Shown here: piece after piece, positions 1-11,070 of the stretch
Position numbering within the stretch: position 1 is the first letter of the stretch
Layout: the number at the start of each line of letters is the position of its first letter
Assembly: GCA_951804985.1 (NCBI GenBank)
Contig: OX638132.1
Span: forward strand, 38,449,556-38,513,555
From: Dryomyza anilis
Lineage: Eukaryota; Arthropoda; Insecta; Diptera; Dryomyzidae
Reading direction: 5' to 3'
Length of the DNA: 64,000 bases
Notes under the pieces: generated by a model
The model's input: the letters and a program-made list of their open reading frames with translations, nothing else
Database searches by the model: none
What the model was told of the DNA's origin: nothing
Program-made: the position numbers and the translations under genes

Positions 1-1078
1 ATTTTATTTATTTTATTTATTTTATTTATTTTATTTATTTTATTTATTTTATTTATTTTATTTATTTTATTTATTTTATTTATTTTATTTATTTTATTTA
101 TTTTATTTATTTTATTTATTTTATTTATTTTATTTATTTTATTTATTTTATTTATTTTATTTATTTTATTTATTTTATTTATTTTATTTATTTTATTTAT
201 TTTATTTATTTTATTTATTTTATTTATTTTATTTATTTTATTTATTTTATTTATTTTATTTATTTTATTTATTTTATTTATTTTATTTATTTTATTTATT
301 TTATTTATTTTATTTATTTTATTTATTTTATTTATTTTATTTATTTTATTTATTTTATTTATTTTATTTATTTTATTTATTTTATTTATTTTATTTATTT
401 TATTTATTTTATTTATTTTATTTATTTTATTTATTTTATTTATTTTATTTATTTTATTTATTTTATTTATTTTATTTATTTTATTTATTTTATTTATTTT
501 ATTTATTTTATTTATTTTATTTATTTTATTTATTTTATTTATTTTATTTATTTTATTTATTTTATTTATTTTATTTATTTTATTTATTTTATTTATTTTA
601 TTTATTTTATTTATTTTATTTATTTTATTTATTTTATTTATTTTATTTATTTTATTTATTTTATTTATTTTATTTATTTTATTTATTTTATTTATTTTAT
701 TTATTTTATTTATTTTATTTATTTTATTTATTTTATTTATTTTATTTATTTTATTTATTTTATTTATTTTATTTATTTTATTTATTTTATTTATTTTATT
801 TATTTTATTTATTTTATTTATTTTATTTATTTTATTTATTTTATTTATTTTATTTATTTTATTTATTTTATTTATTTTATTTATTTTATTTATTTTATTT
901 ATTTTATTTATTTTATTTATTTTATTTATTTTATTTATTTTATTTATTTTATTTATTTTATTTATTTTATTTATTTTATTTATTTTATTTATTTTATTTA
1001 TTTTATTTATTTTATTTATTTTATTTATTTTATTTATTTTATTTATTTTATTTATTTATTTATTTATTTATTTATTTT
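1..1078. repeat. 9-bp microsatellite (ATTTATTTT)n
   Basis: The unit ATTTATTTT repeats without a visible error from base 1 to about 1057 (roughly 117 copies), then changes to a short (ATTT)n run. The array continues beyond the left edge of the window. It lies just downstream, on the minus strand, of the serine protease exon, so it probably occupies that gene's following intron or flank. Such perfect homogeneity over 1 kb suggests recent expansion or an assembler-collapsed or filled repeat. Confidence 0.98.
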
Positions 1079-1243
1079 ATGTATTTTTATTTATTTAATT
1101 TCTTTTTAGAAATAAAGTAAACAAAGTAAATACAATTAAGTATTTTTCGATTGTTTTCTAAATCGAAATTTTAAAATATCATTGCAGCTGTGCATTAAAG
1201 TAAAGTAATTTTTATATTATTTTTTTATATTATCTTTGTGTAC

Positions 1244-1606
1244 CTGCATTCGGCAAACATGCGGGTTGTACTTTCGGTCCGTAACTTATTGGGTTTTCCA
1301 CTCTAATTAATCCAATATCATTATTAAAAGACACCACATCAAATAATTCATGATGTAGTAAAGTAGAAACTCTTTTAACATCTACATGATCTTGAATTAC
1401 TTTATGACCTCCGATATACACGAGAATTTCATTGGGCGTAAAACTGTAAATACAATGTGCCGCTGTTAGTAGAAAGTTGTTGGAAATTATTGTTGCTCCG
1501 CAGTATATTTTTTCATTTCTCCATAATGCAGTAACCCAAGGCTGTTCGTGTGGAAACGTTTCCACACCTCCTACAATGCGAATAAAACGTCCTCGAAGAC
1601 CACACA
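1244..1606 (-). CDS. Trypsin-like serine protease, internal exon (partial gene)
   Basis: One exon of a secreted S1-family serine protease, the only convincing host coding sequence here. The translation has a Cys-Gly just before the activation site Arg-Ile-Val-Gly-Gly, then the TAAHC box with the catalytic His, and later NNDIGLIRV with the catalytic Asp, followed by PACLP. The catalytic Ser region (GDSGG) is absent and should lie in an exon beyond the left edge. The exon is bounded by TTTTAG at its 5' side (AG at 1607-1608) and by a GCAG/GTA donor (GT at 1242-1243), so the reading frame runs into intron on both sides and no start codon is expected. The Cys preceding RIVGG suggests a chain-linking disulfide as in clip-domain or other zymogen proteases, but no clip domain is visible. 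It cleaves after activation at RIVGG; the substrate cannot be inferred. It has no stop or frameshift, so it may be functional. Confidence 0.88.
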
Positions 1607-1925
1607 CTAAAATTAAAAATAAATATTAATATGTAACTTAAATTTGGTAAATATATGAATGATATTAAACTTCCAATTAATTTATATTAATTTGTAAAAT
1701 AAGGAAAGGTCAATCCAAGCTATTGGAAACAAACATATTTTGCAGCGAGATTCAAGTTGCGATATGGGCATTTCCACATAAAAGTCACACCGTGACCGAA
1801 AAATTCAAAGTTGAGAAACAATTCTTTCTGGCTTGTGTTATTAAAGAAAAAGACCTAAATTTTATTAAAATAAAGTGTCCAAGCTCATGAAAGATACAAT
1901 GCTGACATCTCCGTAATCTATGAAA
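1607..1925. other. Intron or upstream flank of the protease
   Basis: AT-rich non-coding sequence upstream (minus-strand sense) of the protease exon. No further exon, promoter or repeat could be recognised. Confidence 0.5.
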
Positions 1926-2540
1926 TGCGATGGGCAGGACAGTACTGGTCTAAACAGGCAGTCTGTGACATTTACTACAGCTGCCATGCGGAGTGAATTT
2001 GTATGTGGACTTGTAGTCGGCCAGAGACTCCGCCATATTATCTCTACGTTCACACTCGTGAACGAACGATTGGCAACAATCCACATCAAGTCTAAATACT
2101 TCTACATCAGCTAAATTTGTGCGCACGCTCCACCGAATGAGAACGACGATGAAACCAAAGAGACCTTCTACGACATTCTACGCCTCGACACGACCTCAAC
2201 AATCGGAAAATTCAGCCTCCACGAAAACACCTCCGACAATGCAATAAGGCTTATCGATTTCGCCGCAGCACGAAACATGTACTACTAAATTCAAGCATCG
2301 CAATATACTCAAGGCAACGTTCATCCGATCAGAACGATCACGATGATCACGTTGTGATTGACGGAAGGTACGCTTCTACTGTGACGAACGTACGTTTTAT
2401 CCGAAAAGCCAAACATCGACTCGGATGACTTCATTGTAGCAGCCAAGAATCGCAAACGCTTATGCGCTGCAAAAATGCACGGAAACCCACACAAAGACAG
2501 CGCACACAACAGACCGACTGTGACACCAAAAGAACGAATT
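1926..2540 (+). pseudogene. Relic of an RTE-type (CFDP2-like) LINE endonuclease
   Basis: Decayed fragment of a non-LTR retrotransposon endonuclease. The first part reads MRWAGQDSTG, then CGLVVGQRLRH and NERLATI, and after an in-frame stop (TAA at 2112-2114) continues with ICAHAPPNE. After an apparent deletion it resumes with IGKFSLHENTSDNAIRL and DFAAARNMY. Further on, after additional breaks, NIDSDDFIVAAKNRKRLCAA corresponds to the C-terminal SDH-like region. These phrases match the craniofacial-development-protein-2-like endonucleases carried by RTE-type elements of insects. The central GDFNAK catalytic segment is missing. No reverse transcriptase follows. It is a dead 5' fragment; the RT at 51354-53017 (minus) may belong to the same broad group, but the two do not overlap. 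Confidence 0.8.
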
Positions 2541-2925
2541 TGTTGGGACATCCGACCTTTATGCCAACCGATTTATTTAGTTCTGTCATAATTCGACTGA
2601 TTCAGTTGTCACAACACCGCGTTCCAGTTCACACAACTAATCAATACAATTGACACAACCAATTTAGCCAATTTAATTATGAGAAATCGGATAATTTACA
2701 CGAAGTCAGCAGTTCAACGTCGGTCGTTGTTAATTTCCTATCTGTACTTACGTCATTGAGAATTGCCGACAACTCGTTGTGACGCTGATTACTTGTTTGC
2801 AACACATTGGAGCGCTAGACTGCATATAGAAATAAAACAGTTAGAAACAAAATAACAAAAACTCTGTAGAATAGTATGTCTCTTGTTGAAGAATGTATAA
2901 TCGGGAATGAAAAAATCTAACAGTA
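2541..2925. other. Non-coding, nothing recognised
   Basis: Unique-looking AT-rich sequence between the endonuclease relic and the TIR element. No coding frame or repeat is visible. Confidence 0.4.
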
Positions 2926-4344
2926 CACGGAGGGAAATAAAATTCTAAAACTCGAGAATAATTCGGTTAGAAAGAAAAATAGTAGAATTTGACTAATTTC
3001 AATAAAATACTACTAAAATTCAAGAATTTGTCATCTGGATATCAAGAAAGCAAATTACTAAGTTGTCAAAAAAGTAAACAAACTTTATTCAACTGTATTT
3101 TCAGAAGTTAATTTATTGATTATTAAAAACCAAAAAGAACACGCAAAATTGTTGCTGTATTCATAGCAAAAAGAACACGTGTTCATGTATTGTTGTTGTT
3201 TTCATCGATATTGTTCTGTCTGTTTGCTTTGATTTGCGAGGTTGCCATCTGTTTGTTAGTCGGCCTGTCTGCCTGTTGAAAGAAACTAAGCCAAATTTTT
3301 CTAGATATTCAGACATTAAGTTCTTAGGTATCAAAAAAGTAACTAAGTACAATTTGTCTGGATTGCAAATTTTTTCTTCTTAGGTATCAAAAAACGGCAT
3401 GATATACACTGTTTGCATGTGTGTGTTTTCACGAATAGAACAACAAACCACAGCCAGACAAGCAAGCGTCTGTGTATGTATGAATGTTAAAGATATAAAT
3501 AGAAAAAACGATTTTTCCTACGAATATTGGTATGGTTTCAGTTCGTAAACATAAATTTGGGTTCAATTTTGCATAAATACCAAGTTGATTTCATTCCATT
3601 GTTATCTAAATACACTATGCAATGCTTATGGGTAACGTGCGGAGGTTTTATATATAACCAACAGAAGAGGCAACAGAAGAGGAGAAAGTGTATAAGGTGA
3701 GTAAACGGTTTCAGAATAATATACAGAGATTAAATTAAATAATAATTAAAATAAAATAAAATAAACAAATCAGTTACATTAAGTATTCAAAGAAGTCATT
3801 TACTATACAATAATGCACATAGGTTTAAAAAAGTTCAAAATAAACAAATTAACTCGACTATATTTTTTTATTTTATGTTAGCTTCGAAATAATTGCTTTT
3901 AGTTACTTTCAACATATCGACAGACAGACACACGATCAAACAGATGGGGCTGACAGACGGACAAAACAAAACAAAACATAATAGCGACAAAGCAAGATCT
4001 AAAAAACAACAACTATACGAACACGTGTTCATTAAATTTTGGGACTAAAACAACAACAACATTTTTCATACCTAAGAAATTAATAACTGAATTCAAGACT
4101 TATTCTACTTAGTTACTTTTTTGATACCTAAGAAATTAATAACTGAATCCAAGAATAATTCTACTTAGTTCCTTTTTTGATACCCAAAAAATTAATATCT
4201 GAATCCAAGAATAATTCTACTTAGTTACTTTTTTGACAACTAAGAAAATCCATTTCTTGAAATTAAGAATTTTTCGGTTTAGCTGTATATAACTCCGTAT
4301 ACTTCTTGATTCCTTCTGGATTTTAGAACTTTTTTCCCTCCGTG
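2926..4344. mobile_element. Long-TIR non-autonomous DNA element flanked by TA
   Basis: The ends are inverted: CACGGAGGGAAA on the left and TTTCCCTCCGTG on the right, each flanked by TA (2924-2925 and 4345-4346), as for Tc1/mariner-type insertions. Inverted similarity goes beyond the tips: GTATCAAAAAAGTAACTAAG at about 3330 pairs with its complement near 4110-4130, and the CACGTGTTCA and CTGTCTGTTTG stretches near 3177-3215 pair with 3920-4030. Each arm is therefore about 450 bp, with a loop near 3400-3900. No transposase is present, so it would depend on an enzyme supplied elsewhere. Confidence 0.78.
4062..4250. repeat. 56-bp tandem repeat in the right arm
   Basis: Three tandem units share AGTTACTTTTTTGATACCTAAG followed by AAATTAATAACTGAATCCAAG. 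AGTTAC or AGTTCC anchors fall near 4111, 4167 and 4223, giving a 56-bp period. The left arm holds about two degenerate units in inverse orientation (about 3325-3400). Confidence 0.8.
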
Positions 4345-4508
4345 TAACAACAAACCTTAAAACAATTCCAAATTTTGTGTTACACGTGTCACGCTTTGTG
4401 CGACTGAAGTTGTCCTGCTTTGGCATCGCTCTTCTACAAAACAACTGATTTCGCAGTTGAGTGAAATAAATGTTGGTACAATCTAATGTTTTATCATTTA
4501 GTCAATTG

Positions 4509-4819
4509 TAGCTGCGGTAGCTCATTGGTTAGTGCGTTGGACTGCGAGCCGAAAGGTCCCCGGTTCAAGCCTGAACTGGGGCTAACAATATCTTTTCATA
4601 GAAAAATTTTTCTATACCGCGCTACCACTCGGCAGTAAATGGCAAACCTACGAGAGTAAAACATTGCCTATGAAAAGCTCTAACCCTCCGTTCGGATTCG
4701 GCTATAAACTGTTGGTCCCACCACTTTGAGTATAAATATAACACGCACAGCTCAAAATGGTGAGAGAGCTCGGCCTAAGTTCTTATAGGACTGTAGTGCC
4801 AAACTATTATTATTATTAA
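4509..4819 (+). mobile_element. tRNA-derived SINE, copy 1
   Basis: It begins TAGCTGCGGTAGCTCATTGG. It has an RNA polymerase III box A-like GGTAGCTCATTGGTTAG and a box B GGTTCAAGCC about 35 bases later, a tRNA-unrelated body (TTTCTATACCGCGCTACC, AGCTCAAAATGGTGAGAGAG, GAGCTCGGCC) and a 3' tail of ATT repeats. About 310 bp. The same family occurs at 7545, 20127 (minus), 46117 and 46944, and as a stub at 13751. It encodes no protein and would be mobilised by a LINE reverse transcriptase. Confidence 0.9.
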
Positions 4820-6074
4820 TATAACCAACTATCGGCAGAGTCAACTAAATATTGTTTATGTCTCATTTTGAATTACGTTCCGTAGCAATGGAAATAAAAA
4901 AATTATAAATGGATTAAAATTTGGTTCTGACTTTCGTTTGAGAGACTTTTTTGTATGCTGTATTGCACAGCGTCTCACATTGTGACGACACAACGTAACA
5001 AGTCAAATTGTGGGTATGCTGTATGTCGCCAATGAACGATTTCGACTTCAAAATCGACAATAGCTTCCAAGCAATCGTGGTCCAAAAATAAAATTAAATA
5101 TTGTCACGCCCTCTTAAATGATTCTTAAGTGACGAAACAATTTTTTTTTGCATTTTGATCCTCTGGTACCCCACAAAAATCAATAACTGACCGACGCCCA
5201 TTGGAGTATTTAAATAAAAAACCTGGCCACAAGTCAATTTCGTCAAGTTCATCTCTGCTCAAAAAAATGTACATCTTGAGATACCTTAAATGACAGCCGA
5301 TTTGGAGCGCATATTTTTTTTTTGATTTTAATTGAAGCGAAATTGTGGAATTTTAGCTCCAAAGTAAGAAATTAAAAAAAAAACATTGTTACCATTATTT
5401 TGAATTAGTTATATCTAAAACTATTATATTATGTTGGAGCGTGGTAATAGAATATAAAATTTTATATGCAATTTTGTTAAGGGATATTTTCCCTTGAAAT
5501 TAATATAATTACTATTTTTATATAATATACGTTAATGTTTTAATGAAGTTTTGAAAATATTGTTTAATATTTTTTTTCTCAATGCAAGAATTGAAAATTG
5601 ATTTTCTTTGATGGTATAGAAAAACATCTCTCCAAATTTAGTATTAATTGAAAGACCAATGTATTAAGTTTTACACACAAATAAGAATGGTTCTGCCTAC
5701 GTCTGCCATTTCAATACAATCGAGTTTTTAAGAAAAGTTTTTTTTTTCATATTTTTTTTCACAACTTAGGAAGTAGGTGTTCGATTTTGATAAAATTTGG
5801 AATAAATGTTTTTTAGACCCTATGAAAGATATAACTTATTAATATATAACTTATGTTGAAAGACACGATCAAAGATTGTACATTAAATATTGGATTGAGG
5901 ATTTAGAAATAATATCTCTAAAAATGTTTAAGATAAATCAATAAAATTTAAAAACTTTCAGTCTAATTTTATGTATAAACATATTTGTTTAAAAATGAGA
6001 GTGATTCTGATGTTTTTTGATCTTTTGGATGATATTCCATAGTGTACTATAGATTATAAGAAAATATTCTATAT

Positions 6075-6076
<2 letters not shown>
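4820..6076. other. AT-rich non-coding region with one shared repeat segment
   Basis: No gene. A segment at about 5101-5200 (TTAAATGATTCTTAAGTGAC followed by CCTCTGGTACCCCA and AAAATCAATAACTG) recurs at about 16325-16415 in the palindrome spacer. It is therefore an interspersed repeat of unknown class. The rest is low-complexity A/T sequence. Confidence 0.5.

Positions 6077-6106
<30 letters not shown>
6077..6106. repeat. (TA)n microsatellite, short
   Basis: A run of TA dinucleotides adjoins the left copy of repeat family D. A much longer TA run (10918-11067) adjoins the inverted copy of D on the other side. Confidence 0.95.
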
Positions 6107-6110
<4 letters not shown>

Positions 6111-6445
6111 ACTCACCGTCTTCGATTTCAATAAAATTTTAGGAATTGATAAAGGGTATTGAGACATGCACTAACCAAGTCCAGTACTTCCAGAGATACA
6201 GTGACTCAAAGTTGGAAAAAAAGGGCCAAAATTCACTTTTGTATGGTTGTTCTTATTTAAATATCTCTTGAACTAGAAATGCTAATTTCATTGATGGTTC
6301 GTTTTAAAGCTAATAGAACAAGCTTTTAGAAAAAATAAGTTGTAACCTCTAAACGTGAATATGTGGCACGTGGTCATTATCCTTGTACTTCAAAATTGAT
6401 GTCATTAAAAATAACCCATTTTAAAATTCTGAAAAAATCCTAAGT
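6107..6445 (+). repeat. Repeat family D, left copy (inverted partner at 10520-10917)
   Basis: Shares ordered phrases with the reverse complement of 10520-10917: CGATTTCAATAAAATTTT, CTTCCAGAGATACAGTG, CACTTTTGTATGGTTGTTC, AAATATCTCTTGAACTA and GTTTTAAAGCTAATAGAACA. A third copy, in plus orientation, is at 58884-58995 plus 63400-63545. The intact tip seen in the other copies (GGCCATTCCACACCAAATCG) has been lost here. No coding capacity; class unknown. Confidence 0.82.
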
Positions 6446-6676
6446 TTTTGTCAATTTATTATAAACTAGCTGGACCCGTGCACGACTCGTGCCAAGATTT
6501 TCTGAATTCAAAGATATGGAGCGATTTTATTAATATAAAAAACATTTTATTATTTATATGAGGGGCCCGTGCTTAGCTGTTGAAGTTTTTTTTATTGGTT
6601 TTATAAATGTGGTCACCTAATAATAATTCTCCGCCAAAACAACTTTTCTCAAAGACAATTCTTTCTCAGACTGCGC

Positions 6677-6833
6677 TTCTCCGCAGAATTATTCCCAGTA
6701 GAAATCTTCCCCGTAAAATCCACATAGAATGCTTTCCCGTAGAATTCTCCACGTAGAATTCATCCCGGTAGAATTGTTCCCGGTAGAATTCTTTCCCGTA
6801 GAATTCTTCCCCGTAGAGTTTTTCCATTAGATG
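6677..6833. repeat. GTAGAATTC tandem block 1
   Basis: About nine degenerate units of roughly 16-20 bp with consensus near CCCGTAGAATTCTTCC (EcoRI-like GAATTC core). The block directly precedes the first G/T-rich satellite block. Confidence 0.85.
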
Positions 6834-6834
6834 T

Positions 6835-7544
6835 TTTAGTGTGGTGGGTTTTAATGTGGTGAGTTTCGGTATGGTGGGTTTAGGTGTGGTGAATTTTGGA
6901 GTGGTGAGTTTAATTGTGGTGAGTTTTAGTGTGGTGAGTTTTGGTGTGGTGAGTTTTAGTGTGGTGAGTTTTAGTGTGGTGAATTTTAGTGTGGTGAGTT
7001 TAAGTGTGGTGATTATTAGTGTGGTGAGTTTTAGTGTGGTGAATTATAGTGTGGTGGGTTTTAGTGTGTTGAATTTTAATGTGGCGTATTTTAGTGTGGC
7101 GTGTTTTAGTGTGGCGTGTTTTAGTGTGGCGTGTTTTAGTGTGGCGCGTGATGAATTTTAATGTGATGAATTATATTGTGGTGAGTTTTAGTGTAGTGAA
7201 TTTTAGTGTGGTGAGTTTTAGTGTGGTTAATTATAGTGTGGTGGGTTTTAGTGTGGTGAATTTTAGTGCGGTGAGTTTTAGTGTGGTAGTTTTAGTGTGG
7301 CGAAATTTGAGTGTAGTGAGCTTTAATGTGGTGAGTTTTAGTGTGGTGAATTTTAATGTGGTGAAATTTTAGTGTAGTGAGTTTTTGTGTGGTGAGTTTT
7401 AGTGTGGTGAGTTTTGGTTTGGTGAATTTTAGTGTGGTGATTTTTAGTGTGGTGAGTTTTAGTGTGGTGAATTATAGTGTGGTGGGTTTTAGTGTGTTGA
7501 ATTTTAATGTGGCGTGTTTTAGTGTGGCGTGTTTTAGTTTGTAT
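6835..7544. repeat. 15-bp G/T-rich satellite, block 1
   Basis: Tandem units of consensus TTTAGTGTGGTGAGT, 15 bp long with substitutions (GAATT, GGGTT and GCGTG variants). Because 15 is a multiple of 3 the array stays open in several frames and gives pentapeptide-like VVSFS repeats, which are not genes. The plus strand is almost devoid of C. Confidence 0.95.
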
Positions 7545-7857
7545 TAGCCGCGGTAGCTCAGTGGTTAGTGCGTTTGACTGCGAGCCAAAAGGTCCCCGGT
7601 TCAAGCCTGGACTGGGGCTAACAACCTCTTTTCATAGAAGCATTTTTCTATACCGCGCTACCTCTCGTCAGGAAATGGCAAACCTACGAGAGTAAAACCA
7701 TTGCCTATGAAAAAGCTCTCACCCGCCGTTCGGATTCGGCAATAAACTGTAGGTCCCACCACGTTGAGTACAAATATAACACGCACAGCTCAAATGGTGA
7801 GAGAGCTCGGCCGAAGTTCTGTACAGGACTGTAGCGCCAAACTATTATTATTATTAT
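7545..7857 (+). mobile_element. tRNA-derived SINE, copy 2 (inside the satellite)
   Basis: Begins TAGCCGCGGTAGCTCAGTGG with box A and box B (GGTTCAAGCC) and ends in (ATT)n. It interrupts the 15-bp satellite, with TTTTAGTGTGGCGTG units on both sides, so it inserted after the satellite had formed. Confidence 0.92.
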
Positions 7858-8640
7858 TTTAGTGTGGCGTGTTTTAGTGTGGCGAGTTTTAGTCTGGTGA
7901 ATTTAAGGGTGAATTTTATAGTGATGAATTTTAGTGTGATGAATTTTAATGTGATGAATTTTATTGTGGTGAGTTTTAGTGTAGTGAATTTTAGTGTAGT
8001 GAATTTTAACGTGGCGAAATTTTAGTGTAGTGAGTTTTAGTGTGGTGAGTTTTAGTGTGGTGAAATTTTAGTGTAGTGAGTTTTAATGTGGTGAGTTTTA
8101 GTGTGGTGAATTTTAATGTGGTGAAATTTTAGTGTAGTGAGTTTTAGTGTGGTGAGTTTTAGTGTGGTGAGTTTTGGTGTGGTGAGTTTAAGTGTGGTGA
8201 GTTTTAGTGTGGTGAATTTTAGTGCGGTGAATTTTAGTGTGGCGACATTTGAGTGTAGTGAGTTTTAGTGTGGTGAGTTTTAGTGCGGTGAGTTTTAATG
8301 TGGTGAAATTTTTATGTGGTGAGTTTTAGTGTGGTGAATTTTAGTGTAGTGAGTTTTAATGTGGTAAAATTTTAGTGTGGTGGGTTTTAGTGTGGTGAAT
8401 TTCAGTGTGTTGAATTTTTGTGTGGTGAGTTTTAGTGTGGTGAGTTGTAGTGTGGTGAGTTTTAGTGTCGTGAGTTTTGGTGTGGTGAGTGTAAGTGTGG
8501 TGAGTTTTAGTGTGGTGAATTTTAGTGTGGTGAGTTTTAGTGTGGTGAATTATAGTGTGGTGGGTTTTAGTGTGGTGAATTTAAGGGTGAATTTTAGTGT
8601 GGTGAGTTTTAGTTTGGTTAGTTTTAGTGTGGTGAGTTTG
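7858..8640. repeat. 15-bp G/T-rich satellite, block 2
   Basis: Continuation of the TTTAGTGTGGTGAGT array after the SINE. It contains variants such as GATGAATTTTAATGT and GTGAAATTTTAGTGT, and passes into a T-rich tract at 8640. Confidence 0.93.
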
Positions 8641-8917
8641 TTTTTCTTTTTCTTTCCTTTTTTTTGTTTTTCATTTAGTTTGGATTGTGGTTTTATGTGA
8701 TTGGTTTTGTTTTTGTATTTTTGCTTTTGTTTTGTTTTGTGCTTTTGCTTTTTTGTTTTAATTTTTTTTTTTGTATTTGAGTTTTTTGTTTCATGTTCGT
8801 AGCTGGTGAAAGTGCCGAGTTACATCGTATTGGAAGATTAGGTTGTATGGGAGGTGCCACGCCTATTTGTCCAATCCCGCCCATATATAGCCTATCATTC
8901 CTTCCAGAGCATACCGC
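8641..8917. repeat. Duplicated T-rich tract plus TTCGTAGCTGGTGAAAG segment, copy 1
   Basis: A poly-T/TTTTGCTTTTG tract is followed by TTCGTAGCTGGTGAAAGTGC, GGAGGTGCCACGCC and CCTATCATTCCTTCCAGA. The same order recurs at about 10010-10300, so this is an internal segmental duplication of the composite element. Short open frames inside are incidental. Confidence 0.85.
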
Positions 8918-9020
8918 ATCCAGTAGAATTCTTCCCGGTAGAATTTGTCCCGGTAGAATTCTTCCCGGTGGAATCCTTTCCCGCAAAATTCTTCCCGGTA
9001 GAGTTTTTCCAGTAGAAGTT
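8918..9020. repeat. GTAGAATTC tandem block 2
   Basis: Units like CCCGGTAGAATTCTTC, again directly followed by TTTTAGTGTGGTG. This repeats the arrangement at 6677-6840. Confidence 0.85.
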
Positions 9021-9207
9021 TTAGTGTGGTGATTTTATGTATTCAAAGATATGGAGCGATATTAATAATATAAAAAAACATTTTTATTATTTATATGAGG
9101 GGCCCGTGCTTAGCTGTTGTAGTTTTTATTGGTTTTATATATGTAGTAACCAAATAATAATTCTCCGCCTTAACAACTTTTCTCAAAGACAATTCTTTCT
9201 CAGACTG

Positions 9208-9412
9208 CGCTTCCCCTTAGAATTCTTCCCCGTAGAACATTTCGCCGTAGAATTCTTCCCAGTAGAAATATTCTCCGTAAAATTCTTCCCCATAGAACAC
9301 TTTCCCGTAGAATTCCTCGCAGTAGAATTCTTCCCGTAGAATTCATCCCGGTAGAATTGTTCCCTGAAGAATTATTTCCCGTAGAATTTTTCCCCGTAGA
9401 GTTTTTCACAGT
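9208..9412. repeat. GTAGAATTC tandem block 3
   Basis: About twelve degenerate units of CCCGTAGAATTCTTCC. It is preceded by a copy of the 6508-6640 segment (ATGAGGGGCCCGTGCTTAGC) and followed by satellite block 3. Confidence 0.85.
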
Positions 9413-9600
9413 AGATGTTTTAGTGTGGTGAGTTTTAGTGTGGTAAATTTTATTGTGGTGAGTTTTATTGTCGTGAGTTTTAGTGTGGTGAATTTTTGTG
9501 TGGTGAATTTTATTGTGGTGAGTTTTAATGTGGTGAGTTTTAGTGTAACGACTTTTAGTGTGTGATGTGGGGAATTTTGGTGTGGTGAGTTAAAAGAATT
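9413..9600. repeat. 15-bp G/T-rich satellite, block 3
   Basis: About twelve TTTAGTGTGGTGAGT units, more diverged than the first blocks, following the third GTAGAATTC block. Confidence 0.9.
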
Positions 9601-9699
9601 TTGGGTGGTTGTTAACCTGGTGTGAAATATCTGGATATCACCATAATAACTGTTGACATACACGTAATGTAAAATGTATCTTCTAGGGGGAGTGCCACG

Positions 9700-9990
9700 C
9701 TTGATGGTCCAATCACATATTCGACAAAAACAACAATGTTCGAAAAATGTCGATAAAAAATTGGTTAAAAAAAAATTTTGGACGACAATAAGAACGCAAT
9801 GGTCGAAATCAACATTTTGAAAAAAAAAATCTTCAAGAAAATCAACAATGTTCAAAAAATTTCGAAAAAAAAATGTTAAAAAAAAATTTTGGTCGACAAA
9901 AACAATGCAATGGTCAAAATCACCATTTTCCAAAAAAAAAAAAAAACGCCAAAAACAATGTCGAAAAACAATGTCGAAAAAAAATTGTTT
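9700..9990. repeat. Degenerate A-rich repeat with GTCGA motifs
   Basis: Three to four imperfect units combining poly-A tracts with TCGAAAAA, AACAATG and TGGTCGACAA or TGGTCAAAATCA motifs. No coding potential. Confidence 0.65.
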
Positions 9991-10009
9991 TTGTTTTTGA
10001 TTTTTTTTT

Positions 10010-10300
10010 TCTTTTTGTTTTTCTTTTTCTTTAATTTTTTGTTTTTCCTTTAGTTTGGATTTTTGTTTTATGTTATTGCTTTTGTTTTGGTATTTTTGCT
10101 TTTGTTTTGTGCTTTTTCTTTTGTGTTTTTGCTTTTAATTTTTTTTTTTGCATTTGAGTTTTTGTTTCATGTTCGTAGCTGGTGAAAGTGCCGAGTTATA
10201 TAGTATGGAAAGTTTAGGTTGTATTGGAGGTGCCACGCCTCTTTTTCCAATTCCGCCCATATATATCCTATCATTCCTTCCAGACCATACCGCATCTGTG
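10010..10300. repeat. Duplicated T-rich tract plus TTCGTAGCTGGTGAAAG segment, copy 2
   Basis: Second copy of the 8641-8917 segment, continuing into the terminal part of the composite element (CAAGAAAATCGGATCAGCCG). Confidence 0.85.
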
Positions 10301-10519
10301 GTAAAAATTTCAAGAAAATCGGATCAGCCGTTTAGACGGAGAAGTGGAACAAACAAACAAACAAATAAACAAACAAAAGGACAAAACAACAAACCAACAA
10401 AGAGATTTATTATATTAATATGATAGGATAGGATGTTCATGCAGAATTACAAGATGGTATTTTGGTGGCATCATATTTTAAAAAATATTTTTTTTATTTT
10501 TTTATTTTTTTTTTTTGTA

Positions 10520-11070
<551 letters not shown>

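Larger units (their letters stand above)
6464..10431. mobile_element. Composite insertion rich in tandem arrays
   Basis: Between the two inverted D copies lies a block beginning AACTAGCTGGACCCGTGC and ending with CGGATCAGCCGTTTAGACGG, a run of ACAA repeats and TATTAATATGATAGGATAGG. Such ends resemble a widespread insect repeat (an ACTAGCTGACCCG-type start, a GTTCAGCCGTTT-type segment and an AATATTA-type end), but I cannot assign the class. Internally the block is repetitive: 6508-6640 is repeated at 9036-9190, 8641-8917 at 10010-10300, and satellites fill the rest. No protein is encoded. Confidence 0.5.

Noticed and set aside
6841..8700. Open frames with VVSFS-type pentapeptide repeats and, on the other strand, His-Thr-Lys repeats
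   Set aside because: The 15-bp satellite period is a multiple of three, which keeps frames open without selection. They have no start context or domain.
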